A stretch of DNA of 64,000 bases from an uncultured Planctomycetales bacterium (lineage in GTDB: Bacteria > Planctomycetota > Planctomycetia > Pirellulales > Thermoguttaceae): assembly GCA_937889015.1 (NCBI GenBank), contig CALARR010000032.1, forward strand, positions 1-64,000, written 5' to 3'. Position 1 is the first letter of the stretch, and every line of letters starts with the position of its first letter. Made by a program: the position numbers and the translations under genes. Under the pieces are notes generated by a model. That model searched no databases. It saw only the letters and a program-made list of their open reading frames with translations, and was not told the DNA's origin. This document shows positions 34,846-43,598 of the stretch, piece after piece.

Positions 34846-35059
34846 GGAACAAGCCGGGGCGAAAGGACCTGCGTGCCAAGAACCGGAAGGTCGATTGGAT
34901 GTCAGAAAAGAAATACCGTAGCGGTCGGGCCCGTTGCCCTGGAAGGCCAGCCTCCCGAGGGGCGGCCTCACGGCACTGCTTCCCTGAGACGCACTAGCAT
35001 AGTGGCTCCCGCGCGGCCGAGCAAACTTTCACCGCGCGCAATCCACAGCGCCGTCCCTC

Positions 35060-35683
35060 TCAGGGACAGGTGGCCAGGATCCCGGCCAACGAGAATCGCG
35101 TGATCTGATCGATCAAGCGCTGGATCGCCTGCGCGTCGTAGGTCTCGTAATAACCCAATCGGGCGATCACCGCATTCGCGCGCCGGAAATGGTTGCACTG
35201 ACCGACGATGCACTGCACGCAGTCGTGGAGCTGTTGCTCCGAGGCCTCCGGCCCCAACAGCTCGCGCACGATCGCCGTCATCTCGCGGTCAAAGGGGCGA
35301 ATCACCTTCTCCAGCATCAAGTCCAGCCCCTTGGTCGGCTCGGCCATCTCCCGCGACATCACCGTGAACAACGCAATCGAAGCCCCCGGCCCCAACAGGT
35401 TCGTAAGCATGTTGCCGATGTAGGCGCGCAGCCTGTCTTCCGGGCGCATCGATGGTGGAGGCGTTTCGCGATCCCGGCGCTGCTGGTATTCGGCAATGAT
35501 CCCCTCGAGAACCGCCAGATACAGCCCCTCCTTGTCGCGGAAATGGTAGTTGATCGCAGCCGTGTTGGCCTCGGCGCGCCGGCAGATCTCCCGAAAGGTG
35601 GCCTTCCGATACCCCACCTCCAGAAAGACCTCGGTGGCCGCACGCAGGATGCGATCGTGCGTACTAACTCCATCGGGGGACAT
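35060..35683 (-). CDS. TetR-family regulator, CecR-like
   Basis: The protein has 207 residues. The N-terminal HTH is typical TetR: THDRILRAATEVFLEVGYRKATFREICRRAEANTAAINYHF, with the recognition helix around NTAAINYHF. The C-terminal ligand and dimer domain (LLGPGASIALFTVMSREMAEPTKGLDLMLEKVIRPF) resembles the CecR/YbiH-type branch. It is divergent from the RND efflux operon, whose promoter carries a perfect 13-bp inverted repeat, so it is most likely the local repressor, induced by an efflux substrate. The inducer is unknown. Confidence 0.9.
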   Translation of the reverse strand: MSPDGVSTHDRILRAATEVFLEVGYRKATFREICRRAEANTAAINYHFRDKEGLYLAVLEGIIAEYQQRRDRETPPPSMRPEDRLRAYIGNMLTNLLGPGASIALFTVMSREMAEPTKGLDLMLEKVIRPFDREMTAIVRELLGPEASEQQLHDCVQCIVGQCNHFRRANAVIARLGYYETYDAQAIQRLIDQITRFSLAGILATCP

Positions 35684-35714
35684 AACCTGGACTCCCGTAA
35701 ATCGGTCAGGATAC

Positions 35715-35799
35715 TTGGAGCCGGCCCCGAAACCTGTCGGCGTGTCGATCCCGCTGGGCCACCTGACCTGATCGAAACGGTTCCGGGACCGTCTCTTAA
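35715..35799 (-). repeat. TIR element copy 5 (inverted orientation)
   Basis: Read on the minus strand the ends are AAGAGACGGTCCCGGAACC and GGTTTCGGGGCCGGCTC. It lies between tetR and the efflux promoter. Confidence 0.75.
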
Positions 35800-35931
35800 C
35801 TCATTCGATTTAAGCACTCAACTGAATCAAGACCCATTAGACCCCTCGGATGTCGTGCCGTCAATTGGCCCAATCTGAGCAGCACAAGACATGCCCTGCT
35901 ATGGAATTGCCCAAATGAAAACCCTTCTCGC

Positions 35932-35981
35932 TTGACGATAAAACATGCGCTTGATATAGTTATTTAAGGCGCATGTTTTAT
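35932..35981 (+). promoter_or_regulatory. RND operon promoter with TetR-type operator
   Basis: TTGACG (35932-35937), a 17-bp spacer and TATAGT (35955-35960). The arm ATAAAACATGCGC fills 35938-35950 in the spacer and its exact complement GCGCATGTTTTAT lies at 35969-35981 over the start site, 18 bp away. A dimer or pair of dimers bound here would block RNA polymerase. The leader to the first gene is about 260 nt and includes a GGCTCCCGGAGCC palindrome; no clear small gene is seen in it. Confidence 0.8.
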
Positions 35982-36228
35982 TCGTCCCCATGTCGCATCG
36001 GCGTCCACAGATGTGCGTCGGGTTCTGAAGTAGGTTTATGGGGCAGGACCAACTGCCGCGCCAGGACTATGCGCGCAACCTGCATGTGCCTTTCCCTGCA
36101 TACAAGCAAAACGAACCAGAACCGTTACGGAACAAACAGGGTTCGTCGCTGGCTCCCGGAGCCTCTTCCGCTCCGCCCGGCCCTGACAGCCACTCTGTAC
36201 AGCGACCTCTGAGCACTGGAGTCTTTTG

Positions 36229-37548
36229 ATGTCTCGGCGTACATGGCATGTGTTGGCTGCGGCCGCCCTGGTGGCAGGTTCCAGCCTGACGGGCTGCAAC
36301 GAAGCGAAGGCGCCTCCCGCGCCCCCCACCCCGGAAGTCTCCACGGTGACCATTCAGCCGCAGCAGGTCGTGCTCACCTCGGAGCTGCCCGGTCGCACCG
36401 CCGCCTTCCTCGTCGCCGAGATTCGTCCCCAGGTCAACGGCCTCATTCAGAAGCGCCTGTTCACCGAAGGTTCCGACGTCAAAGCCGGCCAGATCCTCTA
36501 CGAAATCGACCCCGCGCCTTACCAGGCGGCCCTGGACAACGCCGCCGCCAACTGTGTGTCCATGCGCGAAGCGGCCCTGAGGGTCCAGGCGGGCCTGAAC
36601 GCGAGCATCGCCGCCCTCAAGCGACATCAGGCCGTCCTCAAGCTCGCCATCACCAACCGAGACCGAAACGAAAAGCTGCTCAAGACCAATGCCGTCTCCG
36701 CCATGGAACGCGACCAGTCCGTGGCCGACGTCGACGTGGCCGAGGCCGGCTTGCGCGTCGCCGAAGCCCAAGTGGAAAGTGACCGCCAATCGGTCCAGGT
36801 AGCCGAGGCGGCCATCAAACAGGCGGAAGCCGCCATGGAAACGGCGCGCATCAATCTGGGCTATACCAAAATCACGGCGCCGATCTCCGGCCGCATCGGT
36901 CGCTCCAACGTGACCCAAGGGGCCATCGCCACGGCATATCAGGCCGTGCCCCTGGCCACCATCCAGCAATTCGATCCGATCTTTGTCGACGTCCCCCAAT
37001 CTACGGTCGAACTGAATCGCCTTCGGCGCAGCCTGGCCAACGGCCGCCTCAAAGATAATGGAACCGACAAGGTCAAGATCGTCCTCGAAGACGGCACGGA
37101 ATATCCCCAGGAAGGATCGCTCAAGTTCCGTGACGTGACCGTCGACCCGACCACCGGCTCGGTCATCCTGCGGATCGTCGTCCCCAATCCCGACGCCACC
37201 CTCCTGCCCGGTATGTTCGTCCGAGCGATTATTGAGGAAGGCGTTCGTGAGCAGGCCATTCTCGTCCCCCAACAGGCCGTCTCCCGCGATCCTAAAGGCA
37301 ACCCGCTCACGCTGGTCGTAGACGACAAAGACCAGGTCCAGCAGCGCGCCCTGACGACCGAACGAGCCCTGGGCGACAAATGGCTCGTTGCCTCAGGGCT
37401 TGCCCAAGGTGATCGCGTGGTCGTCGAGGGCAGGCAGAAGGTCCGCCCCGGAATGCCCGTCAAGGTGATCCCGCTCGATGCCAGTGGAACTGCCGCAGCG
37501 AATCCCACCGGTACCGCTCAGGCCACCGCTCCCACGAATCTTCAGTAA
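36229..37548 (+). CDS. RND efflux periplasmic adaptor lipoprotein (AcrA/MexA type)
   Basis: The protein has 439 residues from the ATG 3 bp after an in-frame TTG. The lipoprotein signal ends AGSSLTGC. After the first beta-barrel strand come the lipoyl half-motifs (AEIRPQVNGLIQKRLFTEGS and TKITAPISGRIGRSNVTQGA), with a long coiled-coil hairpin between (about residues 100-205). The membrane-proximal domain ends near VIPLDASGT. It bridges the inner-membrane pump and the outer-membrane channel. It is the first gene of the operon, 17 bp before the pump gene, under the TetR-type operator. Confidence 0.95.
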   Translation: MSRRTWHVLAAAALVAGSSLTGCNEAKAPPAPPTPEVSTVTIQPQQVVLTSELPGRTAAFLVAEIRPQVNGLIQKRLFTEGSDVKAGQILYEIDPAPYQAALDNAAANCVSMREAALRVQAGLNASIAALKRHQAVLKLAITNRDRNEKLLKTNAVSAMERDQSVADVDVAEAGLRVAEAQVESDRQSVQVAEAAIKQAEAAMETARINLGYTKITAPISGRIGRSNVTQGAIATAYQAVPLATIQQFDPIFVDVPQSTVELNRLRRSLANGRLKDNGTDKVKIVLEDGTEYPQEGSLKFRDVTVDPTTGSVILRIVVPNPDATLLPGMFVRAIIEEGVREQAILVPQQAVSRDPKGNPLTLVVDDKDQVQQRALTTERALGDKWLVASGLAQGDRVVVEGRQKVRPGMPVKVIPLDASGTAAANPTGTAQATAPTNLQ

Positions 37549-37565
37549 GCCGGTAGAGACGCGCG

Positions 37566-40500
37566 ATGCTATCCCGATTCTTTCTCGACCGGCCCGTCTT
37601 CGCCTGGGTTATCGCCATCATCCTCATGGTGCTGGGCGGTCTGGCCATCTACAACCTGCCCATCTCCCAGTATCCTCCCATCGCCCCCCCCTCGATCGCG
37701 ATCGAGTCCTACTACCCCGGGGCGTCGGCCGAAACGGTAGAAAACAGCGTCACCCAGATCATCGAACAGAAGATGACGGGCTTCGACGACATGCTCTATC
37801 TCTCCGGCACCAGCGACTCGGCCGGCGCGTCGCGCATCGAGTTGACCTTCAAGCCGGGCACCGATCCCGACCTGGCCTGGGCCAAGGTCCAGAATAAGCT
37901 CCAACTGGCCATGGCCAGCCTGCCCGAAGTCGTCCAGCGCACCGGCGTCACGGTCAGCAAGTCGACGCGGAATTATCTCGTGATTGTGGGGTTGGTCTCC
38001 GAAGACGGCAGCATGGACGGCAACGACCTGCGCGACTATGCCCAGTCCAACCTGGAAAAGGTCCTGGCGCGCGTGCCCGGGGTCGGCGAAGTCAACAATT
38101 TCGGCACGCAATACGCCATGCGTGTGTGGCTCAACCCCAACAAGCTCACCGATTACCAACTGACGATCGAGGATGTGATCGCGGCGTTGCGCGCGTACAA
38201 CGTGGAGGTCTCCGCCGGCCAGTTCGGCGGAATCCCGGCCGTGAAGGGGCAGCGCCTGAACGCCTCCATCGTGGTGCAGAACCTGCTGCGGACCCCCGAG
38301 GAGTTCGCCGCCATCCCCGTTCGCACCAACCGCGACGGCTCGGTGGTCCGCGTCAGCGACGTGGGGCGAACCGAACTGGGGACCGAATCCTACGACGTCC
38401 AGCCCGAGTACAACGGCAAACCTTGCGCCGGGATGGCCATCCGGCAGGCGCCGGGCGCCAATGCCTTGAAGACGGCCAACGCGGTCAAGAAGAAGTTGGA
38501 AGAGATGAGCCACTACTTCCCCGCCGGAATGAAGGTCGTCTATCCCTACGACACCACCCCCTTTGTCCGCGTCGCCATTGAGGAAGTCGCCAAAACCCTC
38601 TTCGAGGCGATCCTCCTGGTCTTCCTGGTCATGTGGCTCTTCATGGGCAACATCCGCGCCACGCTCATCCCCACCATTGCCGTGCCGGTGGTCCTGCTGG
38701 GGACCTTCGCCACGCTGGGAGCCTTCGGGTTCTCCATCAACATGCTGACCATGTTCGCCATGGTGCTGGCCATCGGCTTGCTGGTCGACGACGCCATCGT
38801 GGTCGTGGAGAACGTGGAACGCATCATGTCCGAGGAAGGGCTTCCGCCGCGCGAGGCCACGGCCAAGTCCATGGACCAGATCACCAGCGCCCTGATCGGC
38901 ATCGGCCTGGTGCTCTCCGCCGTGTTTGGCCCCATGGCCTTCTTCCCCGGGTCGACCGGCGTGATCTACCGCCAGTTCTCCGTGACCATCATCGCCTCCA
39001 TGATGCTGTCGGTGCTCGTGGCCTTGATCCTCACGCCGGTCCTCTGCGCCTCGTTGCTCAAGCCCGTGGCTGCGGGACACGAGCCGGCCGAGAACGCCTT
39101 CTTCCTGCTGCGTCCCTTCTTCCGCTGGTTCGACCGCGTCTTCTTCTGGATCCGCGACCGCTACGTGGGCCTGGTTGGCTATTCGCTCGCGCGCAAAATC
39201 CGCTTCCTGTTCGTCTACCTGCTCTTGGTCGGCGTCGTCGGTTACGTCTACCTGCAACTCCCCAGCAGCTTTCTGCCGGATGAGGATCAAGGGACCCTCA
39301 TGTGCCCGATCATCTTGCCGACCGGGACCACGCTGGAGCAGACCAAGGTGGTCGCGGATCAGGTGTCGCGGCACCTTCGCGAACAGGAGTCCGAGGCCGT
39401 CGAGTCGTGCATGGCGATCCCCGGCTTCGGCTTTTCCGGACGAGCCCAAAACAACGCCATGGTCTTCGTCAAGATGAAGGACTGGGCGCTTCGCCAGGAT
39501 CCAAAGTTGAAGGCCAAGGCCGTGGCCAATCGCGTGATGGGAGCCTTCGCCCAGAACCGCAACGCCATGGTCATCGTCTCCCCGCCGCCCGCCGTCATGG
39601 AGTTGGGCATGGTCCGCGGCGTCGATTTCCAACTGATGGACCGCGGCGGTGTCGGACACGCGGTCTTGATGGACGCCCGCAACCAACTCCTCGGCATGGC
39701 CCGCCAGGACCCGCGATTGAACCCGATGACGGTCCGGCCCAACGGCCTGGACGATGTCCCCGAATTCCGGGTCGACGTCAACTGGGAAGCGGCCGGCGCC
39801 CAGGGAGTCCCCATCAGTTCCATCCACACCACCCTCTCCGCCGCCTTCGGCAGCGCCTACGTCAACAACTTCATCCAGGCCGGCCGCGTCAAGCGCGTCT
39901 ACGTCCAGGCCGACGCCCCCTACCGCATGTTGCCCCAGGACCTGGAGAGACTTTACGTCCGCAATACCGCCGGCAAGATGGTCCCCTACGCCTCCTTCGC
40001 CAGCAGCCACTGGAGCTCCAATTCTCCCCGCCTGGAACGCTTCAACGGCTTCCCCTCCATGAACATCGTGGCCGAGCCGGCCCCGGGCCGAAGCTCCGGC
40101 GAAGCCATGCAGGCCATGGAGGAAATCGTCGCCGAGCTCCCGGCGGGCATCGGCTTTGACTGGAACGGGCTTTCCTACCAGGAACGGATGGCCACGGCCC
40201 AGGGGCCGATCCTCTATGCCTTCTCCATCCTGGTGATCTTCCTCTGCGTCGCCGCCCTCTATGAAAGCTGGACCATCCCCTTTGTCAACCTCCTGATGTT
40301 GCCCCTGGGCGTGCTCGGCGCGTTGGCGGCCATCCACCTGCGAGGATTCCCCAACGACGTCTATTTCCAGATCGGCTTCCTCACCACCCTGGGCCTCTCC
40401 ACCAAGAACGCCATCCTCATCATTCAATTCATCAAGGAACAGATGCGGCAGGGCGAAGGACTGATCGAAGCCACGCTGGCGGCGGTCAAGATCCGCTTCC

Positions 40501-40739
40501 GTCCCGTGATCATGACCTCCCTGGCCTTCTTCTTCGGCACACTGCCGCTGGCCATGGCCGCCGGCGCCGGCGCCGGCGCCATGACCGCCATCGGCACCGC
40601 CGTCACCGGCGGTATGCTCTCGGCTACCTTCATCGACCTGATCTTCATCCCCCTGTTCTTCGTCCTGGTCTCCAGCATCTTCAGCCGGGAACGAACGCCC
40701 GCCTCCGACCAGCCGGCCGTCGCGCCCAACCATCCGTAA
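37566..40739 (+). CDS. RND multidrug efflux pump (AcrB/MexB, HAE1 type)
   Basis: The protein has 1057 residues, the normal size of a proton-driven tripartite drug pump in the inner membrane. It starts MLSRFFLDRPVFAWVIAIIL. TM4 carries the proton-relay Asp pair (AIGLLVDDAIVVVENVER, about residues 407-408) and TM10 the relay Lys (LSTKNAILIIQF). Two large periplasmic loops follow TM1 and TM7, and 'YPGASAETVENSVTQIIEQ' is typical of HAE1 pumps. The pair Asp-Asp with NAILII marks a hydrophobic/amphiphilic exporter and not a heavy-metal pump. Substrate spectrum is unknown. Confidence 0.97.
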   Translation: MLSRFFLDRPVFAWVIAIILMVLGGLAIYNLPISQYPPIAPPSIAIESYYPGASAETVENSVTQIIEQKMTGFDDMLYLSGTSDSAGASRIELTFKPGTDPDLAWAKVQNKLQLAMASLPEVVQRTGVTVSKSTRNYLVIVGLVSEDGSMDGNDLRDYAQSNLEKVLARVPGVGEVNNFGTQYAMRVWLNPNKLTDYQLTIEDVIAALRAYNVEVSAGQFGGIPAVKGQRLNASIVVQNLLRTPEEFAAIPVRTNRDGSVVRVSDVGRTELGTESYDVQPEYNGKPCAGMAIRQAPGANALKTANAVKKKLEEMSHYFPAGMKVVYPYDTTPFVRVAIEEVAKTLFEAILLVFLVMWLFMGNIRATLIPTIAVPVVLLGTFATLGAFGFSINMLTMFAMVLAIGLLVDDAIVVVENVERIMSEEGLPPREATAKSMDQITSALIGIGLVLSAVFGPMAFFPGSTGVIYRQFSVTIIASMMLSVLVALILTPVLCASLLKPVAAGHEPAENAFFLLRPFFRWFDRVFFWIRDRYVGLVGYSLARKIRFLFVYLLLVGVVGYVYLQLPSSFLPDEDQGTLMCPIILPTGTTLEQTKVVADQVSRHLREQESEAVESCMAIPGFGFSGRAQNNAMVFVKMKDWALRQDPKLKAKAVANRVMGAFAQNRNAMVIVSPPPAVMELGMVRGVDFQLMDRGGVGHAVLMDARNQLLGMARQDPRLNPMTVRPNGLDDVPEFRVDVNWEAAGAQGVPISSIHTTLSAAFGSAYVNNFIQAGRVKRVYVQADAPYRMLPQDLERLYVRNTAGKMVPYASFASSHWSSNSPRLERFNGFPSMNIVAEPAPGRSSGEAMQAMEEIVAELPAGIGFDWNGLSYQERMATAQGPILYAFSILVIFLCVAALYESWTIPFVNLLMLPLGVLGALAAIHLRGFPNDVYFQIGFLTTLGLSTKNAILIIQFIKEQMRQGEGLIEATLAAVKIRFRPVIMTSLAFFFGTLPLAMAAGAGAGAMTAIGTAVTGGMLSATFIDLIFIPLFFVLVSSIFSRERTPASDQPAVAPNHP

Positions 40740-41160
40740 CGGCTCTCCGCAGCGGTCTCCTGTTGGCCCCCACCAGGCCGCCAGCGACTCCCTGACGCCA
40801 GCCGGTTGAACCCCAAGCCGACCGGGCACGTTGCGCGGCCTGGAAGCCTGCCCTTGCCGGCACGCCAGATTCGCGGTCCGTTCCTCTCGTCTTCCAACCC
40901 GCCAAGGGACCAGCCGCCCCACCGGAAGGCCGGCACAGCACGCCCAGCTTCCCACGATCTCCTCTCCTTGACCGTGCAAAATCCAACACGGTCTCTGCAA
41001 TCCAATTCCAATTGCCGGCCATCGCCCCCACTGTTTAGCGGGACAAGCGACACGATTGCGCAAAGTCTGCGGCCAAGCAAAGGTGTTCAGGCCCAACCGA
41101 ACCGGAAATGACGATCGTAACAAGAGAACGTCTTCTGCTGATCGTGCCGGAGAAATGGCC
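40740..41160. other. Gap inside the efflux operon, nothing clear
   Basis: The 421-bp stretch holds no gene, no strong hairpin and no recognised repeat. It may contain a promoter for the outer-membrane gene, but no good -35/-10 pair is visible. Confidence 0.45.
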
Positions 41161-42798
41161 ATGAAAGCCTGTGCGAGGGTGTCACACAAAACGTCGCTCT
41201 ATCCGCCCAAGGACGCACGCGTCCGACGGAGCTGTCGTTACTCGCTTGGACTGCTCACGCTCCTGCTCCTGGCAAGCGCCACCGGCTGCACCAGTTGGCG
41301 TGAGTACATCGCCAACGGCTTCAAGGTGGGGCCCAACTACTGCCGCCCCGCCGTGCCCGTGGCCGACCAGTGGATCGATGCCGGCGACACGACCCTCGAC
41401 ACCCAACGCGTCGACAACGCGGCCTGGTGGCGGAACTTCAACGACCCCGTCCTGGATTCCCTGGTCGCCTCGGCCTATCAGCAGAACCTGACCCTGCGCG
41501 TCGCGGGCATGCGGATCCTCGAAGCTCGCGCCCTGCGCGCCATCGCCGCCGGCGAGTTGTTCCCGCAATCGCAGCAAGCCTTCGGCGACTACTCGCGGAT
41601 TGGACTGAGCAAGAACGGGCCCTACGGCATGTCCTCCGATCGTTTCTACAGCGACTGGACGCTCGGCACCAGCCTCGCCTGGGAACTCGACTTCTGGGGC
41701 CGGTTCCGCCGCGCCATCGAAGCCGCCGACGCCAATCTCGACGTGTCGGTGGAAAGCTACGACAACGTCCTGGTGCTGCTCCTGTCCGACGTGGCCACGA
41801 GCTACCTGAACGTCCGCGTCGCCGAACAGCGCCTGGCCTACGCCCGGCAGAATGTCGACATCCAGCGCGGCAGCCTGAAGCTGGCCGAGGACCGTCTCCG
41901 CCACGGCGCCACCACGCGACTCGACGTGACGCAGGCCATGTCCGCCGTGGCCCAGACCGAGGCCACCATCCCCAACCTCGAGGCCGCGCGGCGCCAAGCC
42001 GTCAATCAACTCTGTGTGCTCCTGGGCGTTCCGCCACGCAGCCTCGATGATCTGCTGGCCGGCGCCAGCGGCATCCCCAACACTCCGCCGCAAGTGGCCG
42101 TGGGCATCCCGGCCGAACTCCTCCGCCGCCGTCCGGACGTGCGCCAGGCCGAACGCGAAGTCGCCGCACAGAGCGCCTTGATCGGCGTGGCCGTTTCCGA
42201 CTTGTATCCCCATTTCTCCATCAGCGGCACCATCTACCTCGACGCCCTCAAGTTCGAGGACCTCCTCGACGCCGGTTCCGTCGCCGGCAGCGTCGGCCCC
42301 TCGTTCCGCTGGGATATCCTCCACTACGGACGGCTGGCCAACCGGGTCCGCGCCCAGGAAGCGCGTTTCTACCAACTGGCTATTCAGTACCAGAACGTCG
42401 TGTTGCGTGCCAACGCCGAGGCCGAGGACGCCATCGTCGGCTTCCTCAAGACGCAGCAGCAAGTCAAGTGGCTGCTGCAAAGCACCGACAGCGCGCGCGA
42501 ATCCGTGGAACTGGTCTCGCAACAGTACCGCGAAGGAAAAGTCGACTTCAACCGGGTGTTCGACGTCCAGGAACTCTTGACCCAACAGCAGGACCAGTTG
42601 GCCATCGCCCAAGGTGCCGTGGACCAGAATCTGATCCAGCTCTATCGCGCCCTCGGCGGTGGCTGGCAGATACGCCTGGGCGAGATCCCGGTGGCGCAGA
42701 CTGGACCCGTACCGGACCAGCCGACCCAGCCCGCACCCTTCCCAACGCAACCCACGCCGGCTCCCCCGCAACCGGTCCCCGCGCCGCCCCAAGCCTGA
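41161..42798 (+). CDS. Outer-membrane efflux lipoprotein (OprM/TolC type)
   Basis: The protein has 545 residues. The ATG at 41161 (GGAG 8 bp upstream) is preferred over one 6 bp earlier. The lipoprotein signal is LLTLLLLASATGC. Two OEP repeats build the trimeric channel; the first contains WWRNFNDPVLDSLV and the second 'LLRRRPDVRQAEREVAAQSALIGVA', an NodT-type signature. A Pro-rich tail (about 35 residues) follows the barrel. It completes the tripartite pump with the two genes upstream. Confidence 0.93.
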   Translation: MKACARVSHKTSLYPPKDARVRRSCRYSLGLLTLLLLASATGCTSWREYIANGFKVGPNYCRPAVPVADQWIDAGDTTLDTQRVDNAAWWRNFNDPVLDSLVASAYQQNLTLRVAGMRILEARALRAIAAGELFPQSQQAFGDYSRIGLSKNGPYGMSSDRFYSDWTLGTSLAWELDFWGRFRRAIEAADANLDVSVESYDNVLVLLLSDVATSYLNVRVAEQRLAYARQNVDIQRGSLKLAEDRLRHGATTRLDVTQAMSAVAQTEATIPNLEAARRQAVNQLCVLLGVPPRSLDDLLAGASGIPNTPPQVAVGIPAELLRRRPDVRQAEREVAAQSALIGVAVSDLYPHFSISGTIYLDALKFEDLLDAGSVAGSVGPSFRWDILHYGRLANRVRAQEARFYQLAIQYQNVVLRANAEAEDAIVGFLKTQQQVKWLLQSTDSARESVELVSQQYREGKVDFNRVFDVQELLTQQQDQLAIAQGAVDQNLIQLYRALGGGWQIRLGEIPVAQTGPVPDQPTQPAPFPTQPTPAPPQPVPAPPQA

Positions 42799-42855
42799 CC
42801 ACAGCCGGCCCCATGACCCTGTAACGAGCCCCAGTGCGGCTCGGGAGTCACCACG

Positions 42856-43275
42856 ATGATCCGAATTCTTGTCGCCGCGGCCTTGCTCGCCGTGTTGGGG
42901 TCGGGCCCGTCGCTTTGCGCCGAGGATTGCCAACCCACCCACACCTGCCGCAAGCCGCCCTGCGCGGCGAACACCGGCCCCTGCGCGCCGCTCAGCAATC
43001 GCAGCCTCCTGGCTCGGGCGATCGGCGCGCAGCAGTGTTGTGCCATTTGCGCAGCCTCGCCCTGCTGGTGCCCCAACGACTACTGCCCCAGGCCGCAACC
43101 CTGCATCGGTTGCCCAGGCCTCTGCTACTGCCCGGACACCTATTGCCCCAAGCCATTGCCCTGCGTGCCCTGCCCCCCACCCTCGTGCTGCCCGGACACC
43201 TATTGCCCCAAACCCGCACCGAACCTGTGCCTCCCTCTCCATCGCGACGCCCTGCGCTGCGCCCCGGGCCGCTGA
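42856..43275 (+). CDS. Exported Cys/Pro-rich protein with 20-residue repeats
   Basis: The protein has 139 residues with a signal peptide (MIRILVAAALLAVLGSGPSLC). It contains 23 cysteines. Three consecutive units of exactly 20 residues begin at residues 71, 91 and 111 with WCPNDYCPRP, YCPDTYCPKP and CCPDTYCPKP. Cysteines are regularly spaced as C-x4-C and C-x2-C. The pattern suggests metal binding or a disulfide-knotted extracellular coil. It starts 57 bp after the efflux channel gene and is probably part of that operon, so a link to the exported toxicant is possible. The family is not recognised. Confidence 0.65.
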   Translation: MIRILVAAALLAVLGSGPSLCAEDCQPTHTCRKPPCAANTGPCAPLSNRSLLARAIGAQQCCAICAASPCWCPNDYCPRPQPCIGCPGLCYCPDTYCPKPLPCVPCPPPSCCPDTYCPKPAPNLCLPLHRDALRCAPGR

Positions 43276-43510
43276 CGCGGAAGCGCCGATCGCCTCGGCC
43301 CCAACCCGGGTTATTCCGCGGCCCATCAAAGGCCGAATCGCCAGCAAGGGAGCAACGGCAATTCGCCCTGAAGCCCGAAGCGCCAGCGAGGGACCCGTGA
43401 CCAAACACCTTCGCTTGCGCTTTCCGCTTCGATGGCGCACGGTGCGATCCCGACACCAGGGGCCGTGAATCATCCGGGCTCACTTCAAGAATCACTTCAA
43501 GAATCACAAA
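43276..43510. other. Intergenic, eroded repeat text
   Basis: No gene is seen. It contains an AGCGCCAGCGAGGGACC-type phrase and a direct repeat CACTTCAAGAAT at 43481-43504 just before the terminator hairpin. Confidence 0.45.
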
Positions 43511-43560
43511 ACCCGCGGCAGACACGCAGAGGGTTTGCTCTGCGTGCCTCGGCCGCGGGT
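43511..43560. terminator. Long two-part hairpin between convergent genes
   Basis: ACCCGCGGC pairs with GCCGCGGGT at the ends, and CACGCAGAG pairs with CTCTGCGTG inside, around GGTTTG. Being symmetric, it can end transcription of both the efflux operon and the O-acetylesterase gene. Confidence 0.7.
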
Positions 43561-43598
43561 CGTGTCTCAGACGGCGCCTGCACCACGCCTACACCGCA

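Noticed and set aside
36038..36229. Possible leader peptide in the RND operon leader
   Set aside because: ATG present but no Shine-Dalgarno and no sign of coding; left unannotated.
37569..41189. 1206-codon open frame on the minus strand opposite the RND pump
   Set aside because: It mirrors the real pump gene, is rich in Gly/His/Asp/Glu as expected for an antisense frame in GC-rich DNA, and shows no domain.
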